Source of the DNA: Chrysemys picta bellii
Taxonomy: Eukaryota; Chordata; Testudines; Emydidae
DNA length: 64,000 nt
NCBI RefSeq assembly: GCF_011386835.1
Contig: NC_088795.1
Span: 12,443,441-12,507,440, forward strand
Direction of reading: 5' to 3'
Positions 10,216 to 23,202 of the stretch are shown in pieces. Numbering within the stretch: position 1 is the first letter of the stretch; each line of letters opens with the position of its first letter. The notes beneath the pieces are model-generated. The model was not told the origin of the DNA. It saw only the letters and a program-made list of their open reading frames with translations, and did not search any database. The position numbers and the translations under genes were made by a program.

Positions 10216-13200
10216 CGGGGCAGAGGGGGAGGAGCGGTCGGAGAAATCCGCTTCAGCCGGGCCCCGCCTGCCCCGGCCCCGCGCCAAGGGCTGGGCTCGG
10301 GGATCCCGCCTGGAGCCACCAGGGCGCCCCGAGCGGAGCGGCCGCAGCTCCCGGGTCCCGTCGCTCCCGGCTCCTCAGCCAGGTGACAAACCGCTGGGAG
10401 CTGCGGGGAGGGGCCGCTGCTTTAGCTCCATGGGGAGAGGCAGCGGCTGCCCCTGCAGCTCCCAGCTGTTTGCAGCTGCCTCTTCCCAGAGCACAGCGCC
10501 CAGCTTGCCGGCTCCCGCAGCTGCCCTGCAGGGGGGGGGGGGGGTTGGGCCTTCAGGGCAAGGCGCATCCCAAGACCCCGCTCCCTGCAGGGCTGAAGCC
10601 CCAAGCCCTGATGCGCCTCCTGTGGGGCTGAAGGTCTGAGCCCCGGCAGGTGCGACCTGGCTCTTGAACTTCTGAAGATTGTCACATGCAGCTGGAAGGG
10701 TCGGACAGTTTGGCCCCTGTCCTAGCCAGGGAATCGCCCTGGGGGGGGGGGAGGGGACGGGAACTGGGCGCACCACCAACCTGGGGGGTCTGAAATATGC
10801 ACAGTCCTGTGATTTCTAAGCTTGAGGGGGGAATGAAGACATAGTTCAGCCCAGAATCCTGCTGGAGTTTGTGTCCTTCAAACTCCTTCAGTTCCAAACC
10901 CTGAGCAAAGTGTCACTTCTCTGGTGGGGGTGAGGAGAGCTCTGGGGTCAGTCTGGAGAAGGATTTCCTTGTACACACGTCATGTTACTGCCGGATTCAT
11001 GTGTAATGATAACAACAGAGGCTGCCTTGCAGTGCGGAGAGGCAGACCCTGTACCCCTGTGTAACGAAGGCCGGGTCAGACCCGCATAGTGCACAGAGGG
11101 TTTGGCCTGTGTGCATCGGCTAAAGGTGATGACACCATGTATCAAATTCTGCCCTTGGTTACAGTGAAGCCAGGCCGGGGGAACAGGTGTAGCGGGGGGC
11201 AGATTTGTCCCTCGTGTTTAATGTGCTGTCTCCATCCAACTCCCTCCTCAGGCTAGTTCCTGGGATCTTAACGCCTCTTGCTGCTCACTCAGTGGCATAG
11301 CTCTTTATTAGGCCTCTAATGCTCCCTCTTTAAACTAGTTCACTTATTGTAACACTCCACAGTCAATCTGCACCATCGGCATGATTTTATCAAGCAGTCT
11401 GAGCCCTGTATTTTAACATGACTCTACAGTTTTGTTTTTAAATCTGCAGGCTGACGCTCTCCATAATTTTTTACAGGAAAGGGGAAGCTGAGAATGTAAC
11501 ATGACAGCGACATTCGGGAGGTCATGTATTTATCGGCACAGTGAGCTGTTAAATTAATCCAGGGGTCTTCCTCCGCCATTTAATGAGGAGCTCATATTTC
11601 ACTGTTCTCTATGGAAGCTAAAACTGCATATCTGGTTTATTGCAAATGACTGAAAGCACATAGTAGGAGGGGGGAAATCATTCATCCCAGGTCATTGACA
11701 TAACCTTATTATTCATTTAAATTACACTAATGCCTAAAATGTAATTTACCAGTGAGTGAACTGTCTATCTAATCAGACAGCTATGGCAGCCCTAAACATT
11801 TCTCGCTCTGCAACCTTATGGGCAACTTACAGAAACACCTGACAATTACCACACATTCAAAACCGTGGGGAACATACACACAAGTAGCTGTGCACCAAAT
11901 AAAACCCCCATGAATGATGCTATTAAGCATCTTCCAAAGCGAGAGCAATTCTGAGAGTCGTGTGGGTCTTTCTGCCAACCCAGTTTATGATATTTGGCAA
12001 CGTGTGTCAAGTGTGTTCCTTTGGTAACATTTTCAATTTCATTTTCTTTATGCAGCATATAGGCTGTGCGAACAGCTCTTCTCCCATTTCAAAATAACAA
12101 ATCAATAGCAGGTCTGTTCTGGGGCTCAATCCAGGTCCAATTAAAATTAACAGCAAAACTCCCTTTGGTTTCAAGTAGGAGCAGAATGGGCCAGTGGGCA
12201 AAATCCCGGCTTCATTGAAATCAGTGGCAAGACTCTCATAGACATCAATGGGGTCAGGGTTTCACCATTGACTTTAGTTGGTGCTTTAGGTGGACAAAGA
12301 ATGCAGAAACAATTGATGCTTAAATGGAGCAGGTCTTATTTTTAGTTTAATTTCGTGAAAGCTTTTGGATGATCCATTTTGGGCCTATTCTGGCCACAGT
12401 AATTACAGCGGGTAGAGCAGTGTAGCCCACTTTCTTAAATGTTTCTTGCAGAGGGGGAATTTTGGCATATAGAATGATTTATGCCCTGTAGCAGGAACAG
12501 AACTTTAAAGTCCCGCAAGCAGCAGTTTATGCCCCATAGCAGGTATGACGACAAAATTATGTCAGAAATTAATAATAATTACTGCATTAGGTAACTTAGC
12601 TAATGCACTAGACATGCAAATCATACAAAGCTGAAATCACAAAAAGCGTCAAGCAAAACTATTTATTGTCCTGCTTTTGCATTTAGTAAGTGATATATTT
12701 TGTGATAAAAGAATAGCTGAGAATTCTAGTATATGACAAAATGCTCTTTACGTTTAAACTTAAACATAACCAAGCCACGTGTAGTGGAATCTATTTTTGC
12801 TAGGAATTGTGAAACAGTCTGTCACTTTTAATAAAATAACCATGCTACTTCCAAATCTTGGACAATGGGATATTCCCTAGTGAGACCAGAGTTCAGTATG
12901 GGACTTTGTCTTTTAATGGAATAACTGTAGTTCCAGCAACAGCTTTGTAATGTCTCACACAGCTGAACAGAAAGTTGGCAAAACCTATTTTGACATGAGT
13001 TACAGTCCTTGCTGGACAGTTCCCATCCCATGTGGGACAAAATTGCCAGTGCATTTTTTAAAGGAAAAATCATTCTTACTACGTCAACTGACACTTACTT
13101 ACTAGAAGGTTCATCCTGAAAAAATGGTGTCACTACTTGCCTTTTGGTGAATTCCAATATGATTCAGCATTAGTTCATCAGCGCTTCTGTTTAAGATACA

Positions 13201-16200
13201 TTCATTTTTTAAAGGTGAAGTTGAGCTTCAACTCCAGGAATGAAGTAATCTTAACTCACGAAAGAGGTAGCAGCCACTCATTGCATGAAGGAGCTAAAAG
13301 ACACCCTTGGGATAGCTTAATTACATCTAGAAGGAAGACCTCCTTGATCAGCAAACATGACTTGTCAGCCAACATGTAACTTCAGCAATATTATTCAGGG
13401 AGTAGGAGCCTATTTCCTCAGTCACTTCCAGTTCACTTTCCTGTGTTGTAACTAATTAAACCCATTTGTCGTAATGCAAGGCAGAAGGACAATTATACGT
13501 GTCAGAATGTCTTAATCCTGTGACAAAGTGTCTGACTTGCCCAAGAATTGGGCCTGAAAGTTAAATCTGCCCTGAACTAGTTTTGAGGCCTTGCACCAAC
13601 ACCTACCACACACTGAATGACAGAGAAATTAGAGATGTACTGAGAGTGCAAAAATGGTGAATAAACATTTGCTTGAACTGAATTCCCTTCAGCCGGCCTT
13701 ATGCCCATTCTGCGTTCGCTTTCCATGACCGTTGGACAATAAGATTGCAGATTTTACTGATGTGCAAGGAAGAAGAATGTGCGATGTGGGGGTGTTTACA
13801 CCAGTAGGGCTTGTGTAATCCACTAGGGAGTGTGTGTTACAGGTCCCCCCGCTCCGGCCATGCCCCATCTACATAGGATAGGAGTCTGCTACAGGCCTAG
13901 CTAAGGGGCTGTAGCTCAAGCTGCTGTAGCTCATGGCTTTTAGCTCTGAAGATCCCAGGTCCAACACCTGGGTGGTGCTGCTCCTACATGGCAAGACAAC
14001 CTACTTAACGCAGACAGGCTCTTCTTGTTACCCCTCCACTTCACAGCTGACTGTCTCGGCACCTCTGCAAGCCCTAGCAAAGGCTCAGTCATGGGGACAG
14101 AGGGATGGAAAGAGGAGACAATCTTCACTATGAAGAGGGGAACAGGATCTGAGAGGGGCCAACAACTTTTTTTTATGACGGACACCTACATTTATCTATT
14201 GTCTTTCCATTTTTCCCAGGAGGCAGCTACCCAGTCCTTCCCCCAGCTTGCCTCAAACCTGCTGGAATCTGATCTTGTGGGTTTTCTGCTTCAAAGACAT
14301 TTGTGTACATTTTCATTACACATCTGGGGTGAAATCCTGCCCTACTGAAGCAAATGGCAAAATTCCTGTTGACTTAGGGCCTGGATTCCAACCCATGAGG
14401 GCTCCATGGGGCCAGAAAGTTTGTCTTTTTATTTTTTACTCCATGTTTCTATGGCACCTACCAGAATGGGGCCCTTCACAGTGGTTTCGAGGTGCTACTG
14501 CAATAATAATAATGATTAATAATTAATAATAAGAGTTTTCAGATAAGGAACCTTCAAATCATTTGAGACTCACTCATCCCAATGTAACCCAGGTTCACAC
14601 TTCGGGTTAGGCGCTGTTCACAAAATTAAATAGAAACCACAACTGAGTGGTCATCCGGAAAGAGTGAACTCCTTCCAGGGTGAGAGCTGCATGACACTAG
14701 AAAATTATCTGCACACCATCTAGATTCTAAAACTGGGATTAGCTCATGGCTAGACTCTTCCACTATATAATTAGAATGTATGCATATGCTTGGTTACACA
14801 GCCAGGAGATGGTGAAAGATGAGAGCGACTGGGTGGTTCAGTGTCTATTAAAGCAGTGAGAAGCGGTGAATACATTAATCTCTTGTATCGGTAAAATTGG
14901 CACAGCAAAGGTCAGTGGATCAGATTTCATGCTCAGACATGCTGAAGTGTCTGAAACAGGGAAGACCACAGGAACGGGAGTAACCACACAGGCATGCGTC
15001 TTCATAAGGGGATAGCGTGTCAACTGCTAGAAATGATGACACAGAGAGGGCAAAATGAATGTTCTAATCAAAGAGTAAATGTGCAAGCCACATTTTCCAC
15101 TTCTCAGTAATTTGTTTCATGTTGCTGTCACACTCTGGATGGGGAATGAAGTCTTTTTTTTTTAGGGCGTCAGAAAGCAGCTGTGCTAACTTTGTTCGTC
15201 CTTGACACAGGACAAGGTAGGGCCTGTCCCTGTTCCCAGTAAGTGAATGCCGTTGTAGTGGACACTTCGGGTATCCTTAGAAGAACACAGCCAAAGCAGT
15301 GTTGGGCTGGATTTTCAAAACGACTCAGCTCCCACTTAGACACCTAGATGGTCAGATTTCCAAAAGTGTTCTGCCCTCCGCGGATCCACTGGAGTTTCTG
15401 GATAATGGGCACTTTAAACACAAGGGGAGAGCCCAGATTTTCCAAACAGGAGCTGCCATGTGATGAATTCCATTGAAAAGGTGGCCCATAGCTCTTTGAA
15501 ATACAGGCCATGGATTTTTTTAACCGTGCCTAAAATTATGATCCTAACTATATATTTAGTTGCCTGTATTAAGTAACTTGTTTTTCAAAATTGCTGAATG
15601 AGCACCCAGCATTAACTTCAGTTGACACCAGAGTTTGCCCGAAGTGCTCTATTTTTTTCAGGTGTGGTTCTGAACGGCAACACCAACAGCATCGTGGATA
15701 GGCATCTATTCCAGTCTTCTATTCATAGAGTTCTCCTCAGCCACTGCGCTTCAGCCTGGGTTGGAATCTTTCATCCTGGCCTATCCACCATTAACAGTGC
15801 TGCCATCCCAGGCTCTGGAAACAGAGCAAAAAGCCACAATTTGTCATATCCATCTATTCCCAAATTTACTCAAACATTTAAAAACCTGTGTTCATAAGAA
15901 AAAACTGGCTGGATAGCCCAGTAGAACAAAGCCCTCTCTTTATCCAGTGATCAGGTCAGCGTCTACACACTTCTCCTTTTGCTGAACTCAAAAGAGCATC
16001 TCTAGGGATGAGAGGACAGTCTCCACGTCTAGTCCAGCCTTCGTTTTTTGCAGATACAGTCAATATTGCTGGTGGTCTTTCTGATCTGAGCACTAACAGG
16101 CTATCAGGTGCCCCGTTTAATTTCTACAATGTGTGTTTCATTGGTTAAGTGTGTGTGTGTGTGTGTTGATGCCATCTGTAGGTCAGACCTGCTCAAGTGC

Positions 16201-16690
16201 GCGTAACTATGTCGCTCGCTCTTGACTGCAACCCCAGAAGGCCTAATCCATAGTATGAACACCACAGCTGACCAACGCTCTTCTTTAGCTACCAGGGACA
16301 GGGGCTCTGTGGTGTTGAAGTCAACGTTCCTGGCTTCAGTCTGGGATACGCCATGTGTGTCGTTTAGCTGATGCCGGCAGGGTCTGTTGTGTGCAGCCAC
16401 ACAGCGTATTGCAGCCCCCTCTATTGTGTTCTGTCCCTTGCGGTGTTCGACCATTGCTTTCACACAGGGGCTTAGTCTTGTTTCACAGGCTGATACCTAA
16501 AGTGGTTTCCAAGTTTTCCTGTTGCATCCACCCTCTCTTGCTGATGGCCAGAGCTGCCTGCAAAGTGTCTGTCCTCTACTGTTCAGCTCGTCTTTCCTTG
16601 GCCAATGTGTGCAGGAATAGAGAGCTACAGTGTATGCGCCTCTTCTCCTCCAGTGCAGGGACTTTCTGGGGGAGATGGCTCTTACAGTCT
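10216..16690. other. Unit A upstream intergenic region
   Basis: 10216-10660 is the GC-rich promoter flank with a G-run at 10530-10543. From about 11220 the sequence is AT-richer and without supported genes. 14499-14530 is an (AAT)n-rich stretch. Open frames at 15622-15897 and 16355-16699 persist in all three units but show no family similarity, no codon-wise conservation and no exon signals that I can support; I treat them as chance frames in recent duplicates. Confidence 0.55.
16149..16166. repeat. (GT)9 microsatellite
   Basis: Nine GT dinucleotides; the same site has 18 in unit B (33993-34028) and 6 in unit C (57123-57134). Confidence 0.95.
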
Positions 16691-16696
16691 GACTAT

Positions 16697-16815
16697 TAGT
16701 TACTTGTATTGAGGTGCTGCCTAGGAACCCCAATCATGGACCAGCCCCCCATTGTGCCAGGTAGTGTACAGACCCACAACAAGAAGACAATCGCTGCTCC
16801 AAAGATTTTATGTAA
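16697..16815. repeat. Ancient LINE/SINE-like interspersed repeat
   Basis: TTGTATTGAGGTGCTGCCTAGGAACCCC followed by GTGTACAGACCCACAACAAG and CAATCGCTGCTCCAAAGA has the order of an old amniote repeat (gene-poor, MIR/L3-like 'gtgctgtacaaacaca...' type). It is shared by all three units. Family is uncertain. Confidence 0.4.
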
Positions 16816-16840
16816 TCTGTTCCCCTAATTCATTAGTTTT

Positions 16841-17531
16841 TGTAGTGGGGTGGTCACCCCGCTCTGGCCCTGAAGGGGTTAAAGCAGCCCTGGAGAGGGC
16901 TGTGGCTGGAACTGGGCTGATTGGAAAAGCGGCCACAGCTGTGGCCAGCTCAGTCAGGGCCCAGCTGGCCCTGTAAGAGGGCTGAGGGCCAGAGACTAAA
17001 AACACACTCGCTCTAGCTCCTTAGAGAGAGAGAGAAGGACCGGGCTGCCTGGGAGGCTGAGGAGGGTATCTAGGGTGGAGCTGTGCTGGGGAAGGGCAGA
17101 GGGAGCTGCGTAGCTCCAGCCTAGCAGAGCCCCAGGCTGCAGGCCGAGTTCAGGGCCCACAAAAGGTCCTGGGGCTGCAGAGGGGCGGCCCAGAGATAGG
17201 CGGAGGCAGGTGGTCCAATCCCCACTTGGCAATGATGAGTGGTTTACAGACTGCCGTCTGCCCCAGTGAGCGGCGGCTAAATGGAGACTGGCAGTAGCCA
17301 CTGAGGCGAGGTGGGGATAGGGGGCTGGGGGTTCCCCTGGGAGGGGAGACCCAGAGTGAGGGGGTACATGCGGTGGGCAGAACCCTGGGCAAAGGACACC
17401 GGGGTCTGGGAAGGACACAGAGCTAGCAGCAGGCGAGACACCGGCCTGCAGAGGGCGCTCTGGGCTGGAAGAGCTAATTCCCAGGACGACCAACAGGAGG
17501 CGCCACGCTGGTGAGTCTCAATCTTGCTACA
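16841..17531 (+). mobile_element. Solo LTR, family 1, site 1 (unit A)
   Basis: The element starts TGTAGTGGGG and ends TTGCTACA, with the inverted TGTAG/CTACA ends expected of an LTR. It is flanked by a decayed 5-bp duplication (GTTTT/GTGTT). Unit C has an empty site here (CATTAGTGTCAAAC near 57797-57810). A TATAAG word in the copy of unit B suggests the plus orientation. No internal retroelement genes are present, so it is a solo LTR, probably left by recombination. The open frames within it are by-products. Confidence 0.8.
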
Positions 17532-19309
17532 GTGTTAAACCCCTATGTACAGTACAGCAGAACAGTCAACACCGTGGCGTTGCCAACCAGTGATGTAATG
17601 AATGCAGACTGCTAGAATAGCTTGTCTATAGGCCACAGTTCCTGTTGGGACAATCAAATGTCTGAACTTTCCATAACGCAAAACAACCCCCTCAAGTCAG
17701 AGGCCCTGGGAGGCTGCTTGACCCACTTTATGAACCCACGCTGTAACTTGGCACCACGGTGGTTTGCTCAGGAGAGAGTCAGCCTGAAGAGCAGGTGTGT
17801 TGCATGCCAGGGCTGAGATGCGTAAGCAGAGTTTGCCCCTCCTTTATTCAGATTGGATCTGGCCAAAGGCAGTTCTGTTAAATACCTCGCTTTCATGGAG
17901 GAGTCAGACGCATTTAGAGAAAAAAAGTATGTGGCTCAGAGAGGGAAAGTATTGCTCTTCTGAACTGGGTGCAGCATTAGAAGTGTTTGTGTCAGAGAGA
18001 ACGGAAGTAGGGGTGTAGGTGGGAGAGTTGGAATTGCACGTGAGTTTCTGGGCCTTCTGAGACAGCGGGGATCTGATTCTGATCTCACTTCTGAGCTCCA
18101 TTCCCTTTGATGTGCACCACTGGTGAAACTGAGCATACTTAGACCACCTGCAGTTTCACTCCCCTTAATTTCTCTTGGATTCAGGCTTTCCCCAGGCCTT
18201 TATCTGCCTCCACTGAATAGGACCAGACCAGGCTTCCTCTGTGCCTTTCCAATTGAGGTGATCCATTCAGTGTAAGAACGGTGAGGCGCTACCTTGTAAT
18301 GTGCTTTCCCCTATTTTCTCTAAAGAAAAGGCCCATCTAATCAGGGTTTGACCTGGAAATTATTTTGACTTATGCAAGAATCCTCTTTTTCCCCCATTCC
18401 ATATAAGATAAATTGTCATGCAAACTCATAATTTACAACTGGGAACATGTTTTGAGATGGAGTGGTTACAAACTATATTTTATACTTATTTCAAAGACAG
18501 GAGGTTATTTCTTTTTGATGCTTATAACCAAATTTATCTTCCGGAGGGGGGTGGATATTCCTAATAATTTAGTTGTTGTTAAGTATCAACTGCCCAAGTC
18601 ATTTTGTTTCACTTGAATTGGAACTTAAGCAACATCGGGCCCAACCGTGCCACCACGAGCGCAGAATTCCCGGTGAGCTGATTAGAGGTTCAGTCTAAAC
18701 GCTCCGGCCCATAACTCCATCACGGTGCAAATTTAGACAGTGTAGCTGAGCCTTTGAGCAAATTCACAGGATTTAATTGCATGCATAATTTAAGACCAAG
18801 ATGTGTAATATATGCCAATGAATGGAAATAAAGACCAGGTAAATTTTAGTAAACATTTATTTATTTAAAAAAACTGAATAAACTGACTAGGAGCATACAA
18901 TGGAAATTCCAGAATCAAAAAGTCCATTTAATCCCCAAAACATGCCTGCAACAATCTTTCATTATATTTATGCTCTGGTGCAGTTTTTAAAAGGGACCAC
19001 GTTATCCGACTGTGGTGAATTCTTCTTAGAAGGTGAATAGATTTCTTTCATATTTTGTAAGCATGGCTGTTATAGTCTAGTGCTTTAAAATGCAAGACAC
19101 AATACAAAATGTGTGTAATATAAGGGCTGTGCCTTACAGAGTTTACAATTGGAAATCAGAAGCTATAAATAGGATAAGAATTTAAGGGAAGGAAGAAGAA
19201 GAGATTCAGAAATTGCATTATGTAAATTCAAATTCTGTTTGTTTGTTTTTTAAATTGTACCATCTGAAGTCCTGGTCATGCTGTCTGGAGTGACTCGCTA
19301 CTGTGAGTG
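17532..19309. other. Unit A intergenic region between LTRs
   Basis: No gene found. The sequence is ordinary, AT-rich from 18400 onward, and colinear with units B and C except for the Penelope-like insertion that unit C carries at the TACCTTGTAATGT site (18287-18300 here). Confidence 0.5.
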
Positions 19310-19314
19310 CCTGC

Positions 19315-20340
19315 TGTGACATTATGGACATGAACTGTGACCGTATAGATCATTGTTGCAACCAGGGTCCTATGATTGCACCGGTTCTTGTACAGAGGAG
19401 GCCAAGTGGGGTGTCTATGGAAAGGTTGTAGTTTGCTGGTTATAATTATGCTGTCTGTGTGTGTATATCATTTTTGTATTTGAAGTTATGAATATTGGCT
19501 ATGTACTTGTTTGATTCTAAGTAGCCTCAGTGAAGTATTTGGTCAGCTTCTTGAGAAAGGACGATTCTGGGTAAGTGCCCAATCAAGAAACATTTAACTG
19601 ACAATGGACTTTGGGAGATGCCAATCCACATCTGAGCTTTCCTGGTAATGTTCAAACTAACATGTAAACAATGGCATCGGCCTGCAAAAAGCTGAATCAT
19701 CCATAGTACCATGTGACTTACCCAGGTGGCTACAGACTCCATCTTGTTGCTGTGATCTTGCACAGGAGAACAAAGGTGTTTATTGGAACATCTCTGAGGG
19801 TGAGATTTACCTACATTTAGTTTCCTACTGTATTAGGCTTAGACTTGCGTGTTTTGCTTTATTTTACTTGGTAACTTACTTCTTCTGTCTGTTATTACTT
19901 GGAACCACTTAAATCCTACTTTTTATACTTAATAAAATCACTTTTGCTTATTAATTAACCCAGAGCAAGTAATTAATACCTTGGAGAGCAAACAGCTGTG
20001 CAACTCTCTCTATCAGTGTTATAGAGGGCGGACAATTTATGAGTTTACCCTGTATAAGTTTTATACAGAGTAAAATGGATTTATTTGGGGTTTGGATCCC
20101 ATTGGGAAGTGGGTATCCGGGTGCTAGAGACAGGAACACTTTCTAAGCCGTTTTCAGGTAAGTCTGCAGCTTTTGGGGGATGTGGTTCAGACCTGGGTCT
20201 GTGTTTGCAGCAGGCTAGCGTGTCTGGCTCAACAAGACAAGGTTCTGAAGTCCCAAGGTGACAGGGAAAACTGAGTCAGAGGTAGTCTCAGCACATCCGG
20301 TGGCAGTCCCAAGGGGGTTTCTGTGACCCAACCCATCACA
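19315..20340 (+). mobile_element. Solo LTR, family 2, 1026 bp (unit A)
   Basis: It begins TGTGACATTATGG and ends CCCATCACA (TG...CA), with a perfect 5-bp target duplication CCTGC at 19310-19314 and 20341-20345. Unit C shows the unoccupied site with a single CCTGC (60290-60294). An AATAAA at 19931 on the plus strand suggests orientation. No coding content. Confidence 0.87.
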
Positions 20341-21052
20341 CCTGCTTCAGGGCAGACTGTCAAAAGCAGGACAGACACCCCAAACTGGTGATATGTTCTA
20401 TAATTAGATTCCCCCAACCGAGTAACAAATGGGAACTTCTGAAGTACCACAGCAGTCTTATAATGGAGTCACAGACAGTCCCTTTATTGAAGTGTCTGTC
20501 TTGCTACCCAGGCAAGCCGTGCTATGTGATAAATGGTCACTTACACCAAAAATCACAAAATATTTCAGATAACACCCAGTCCCAAGAGACCCGTCACTCA
20601 TCCAGGTCGATTTGCATCCTAGTCTCACACCAAAGACAATGCAGGTAGCTAAGTCTGTAGTAAGCTAACTAAAGGCTGATGAGAGTTATTGAGAGGTTAA
20701 AGCAGGTACAAATATATACACAGTCTATAATTTCAAATGGTAGCAGAGATGTAGCGATCTGCCATTTTCTCAGAAGTCTTTTAGGGCTACCCAGAATAAC
20801 TCTGGGGATCTCTCTCTTCTCGTTCAGCTATTCTGCCCTATTAGAATACAAACAATCCAGAGATGAAGAACTTTTCCTTGTGTCCATTCTTATAGCTTCT
20901 TCTCACAGAAAAACAAATAGATAGTTTGGCTATCCACATGGGCTCTTTCGTTGATGGCAGAGAGAGAGGAGTGCATTTAGTCTTTGATCTCTGATCACAC
21001 ACAATGACCACTTGCTTTGAAATGCGCGAGAATTAGCACTTCCCTATTAAAG

Positions 21053-21105
21053 GTTTCAGAGTAGCAGCCGTGTTAGTCTGTATCCGCAAAAAGAAGAACA
21101 GGAGT
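21053..21105 (-). mobile_element. 53-bp Penelope-like 3' terminal fragment (unit A)
   Basis: GTTTCAGAGTAGCAGCCGTG then TTAGTCTGTATCCGCAAAAAG is the terminal segment of the Penelope-like element seen longer at 58575 and 61001. It is flanked by the 8-bp direct repeat TATTAAAG (21045-21052 and 21106-21113). Unit C carries a much longer copy at the corresponding place. Confidence 0.75.
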
Positions 21106-21340
21106 TATTAAAGTTCTTCATTTGCATTACACAAGGTTGTTTCTCATGTGATTGGGTTTTTTAGTTAGAAAGGGGATCTATACAATGTACATGTTCGCTA
21201 TTCCATTATAACAGGATACACATAAGTGAAAATAATGCAAGTAGCATCCCATTAGTTTTCATGAAGTTTAAAACCAAATACGTTCCTGTACATTTAACAA
21301 TGCATTTATACCATTCTTATACATTTAACTTATTGACCTG

Positions 21341-21984
21341 TGTAGTAGGGCAGTTACCCCGCTCCTAGAAAAAAGGCTAGGCTGAATCGGGAAGCAGCCA
21401 CAGCTGGGTCCAGGCTCCAATCAGGCCACACCTGGCCCTGTTAGAAGGGCTCAGGGAGGAGCTGGATCAGTCTCTCTCTTGCTCTGGAGAGAGAGAAGGA
21501 CCTGGCTGCCCAGGAGAAAAGGGCACCTGGAGTGGAGCAGGGCTGGGGAGCGGCCAGAGGAGCTGGGGAGCTTCAGCCTGGCAACTCCCCAGGCTGAGGC
21601 CTTGTAAAGGCCTATGCAGGTGTTGGCGTTGGGAGGCGCAGCCGAGAGACTGGACCAGCTGCTTCTGCCTATCTCCTTGCCAATGATGAGTGGCCATGAC
21701 AGACTGCGTCTGCCCCAGTGAGCGGGGGCTAGATGATGACTGGCAGTAGCCACTGAGGCAAGGTGGGGATAGAGGGTTGGGGGTTCCCCTGGGAGGGGAG
21801 ACCCAGATTGTGGGGTACTGCTGGGGGCAGAACCCTGAGGAAAAGGGGCACTGGGGTTTGGGAGGGACACGGGGGCCAGTGACAAGCGAGACACCGGACA
21901 GGAGGAGGCGCTCTGTATGCTGGAAAGCTAATTCCCAAGACAACCAGCAGGAGGCGCCGCGCTGGTGAGTCTCACTTCGCTACA
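21341..21984 (+). mobile_element. Solo LTR, family 1, site 2 (unit A)
   Basis: It begins TGTAGTAGGGCAGTTACCCC and ends TTCGCTACA. It is clearly related along its length to the LTR at 16841-17531 (shared GGCGCTCT, GAGGCGCC and TGGTGAGTCTCA blocks). Flanking pentamers are ACCTG/GCCTG. Unit C has the empty site (TTATTGGTCTGGCTTCC near 61753). Confidence 0.8.
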
Positions 21985-22608
21985 GCCTGGCTTCCAGCTG
22001 CGTTTGTCAGTTCTCAGCTGACTCGGCCCTCACCGGAGCTGGCACTTGGCTTACCAGCGTCACAGTCCTAATGACTATGTCCTCGCATAAAAGGATCTGA
22101 TTAGTCATTTGGGGCCAAATCCTAAAGTCCTTACTCTTCCACATGTCAGTTTTGACTAGTAAAGATTGCAACAGTTGGCCTTGATAATATTACTTTAGAT
22201 TCCACTTCATTTCAGTGTGGAGTTTCCTGCTGGGCAGAAACATGAACAAGGTCAGGGGAAATTGTGCACATGAAATCCAAAGACAGAATTTGGTCCATAA
22301 TAAATGAACCATTCATCAGCAGCACAGCATTTTTCATAGAAAAATGGACATTGTGCCATACCTAAATGACATAACACGTCTAAGGCTGCAGGGAGCAATA
22401 TACACCAGCTCCCTTAAAATATGATCATTGGAGATTAGACAAAAGCAATATACACTTGTTTGAACAAGTTCAGTACATGAGCTTTTCTTTTGGGGAGGGT
22501 GAATTTGAAGCTGATGGAAAGAACAACTGCTGGGTTCACTTTGGACTGTGTCCAACTCCCACTGGAGTCTGGATGAAGCATCTCCTCTCTTACAGTTTTC
22601 CTATAGTA

Positions 22609-23050
22609 CAGGGGTTCTCAAACTTTTCTTTTGGCTGAGCCCCTCTTTGAAAATATTTCAAGCTGTGACGACCTCCCCAAAACAGTGACAGCAAATGACT
22701 GTACCTACCCATAAGTGCATACTCATGCTATTGCCAGCCTTACGGCTGCACTGCTGCTGGTGGTGGTGCTGCCTTCAGAGCAGGGTGGCTGGAGATGCGG
22801 CAGCTGCTGGCTGGGTGCCCAGCTCTGCAGGCAGTGCCAACGTATGGTACTGCCACCCTTACTTCTGCGCTGCTGCTGCTGACGGCGCTGCCTTCAGAAG
22901 TGGGCAGCCAGAGACCAATTGCTGTTGTTACCCCCCCCCCCACTGCCCACGCAGCTCCTCTTTCCCCCAGTGACATTATGATCTCACAACCCCCCTACAA
23001 TAGGCTTGCGACCCCCTTTTGGGGCAGAACCCCCAGTTTGAGAAACACTG
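22609..23050. mobile_element. hAT-type non-autonomous element (unit A)
   Basis: Termini CAGGGGTTCTCAAAC and GTTTGAGAAACACTG are inverted. The 8-bp target duplication is CTATAGTA/TTATAGTA (22601-22608, 23051-23058). It is also in units B and C, so it predates the duplications. Confidence 0.88.
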
Positions 23051-23202
23051 TTATAGTAGCCAGGAAAGATTTTTCCTATCACAGTCAGGAGTGTGTGCAG
23101 AACATAACTGATCAGATGTTTTGGGGATTAGCTATGCAAATTGTCTTCCCTTGGCTGCTATATACAAAATAAAAATCTAGACAAATTTAGAACAATTGGA
23201 GG

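Noticed and set aside
9424..10287. Long minus-strand frame containing the chemokine exons 1 to 3 regions
   Set aside because: It reads through introns 1 and 2 of the chemokine gene in a GC-rich block. The spliced model with conserved cysteines explains the sequence; the read-through frame does not.
15622..15897. Open frame of 91 codons kept in all three units
   Set aside because: The units are recent duplicates, so frames persist by descent. No splice signals, family motif or codon-position bias was seen, and unit C shortens it with an early stop.
16104..16699. Overlapping open frames on both strands, repeated in B and C
   Set aside because: Opposing frames over the same bases, running into a microsatellite and an ancient repeat; no recognisable domain.
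21451..21943. Open frames of about 150 codons in the family 1 LTR
   Set aside because: Opposite to the inferred LTR orientation, lacking any retroelement protein motif, and inside a solo LTR.
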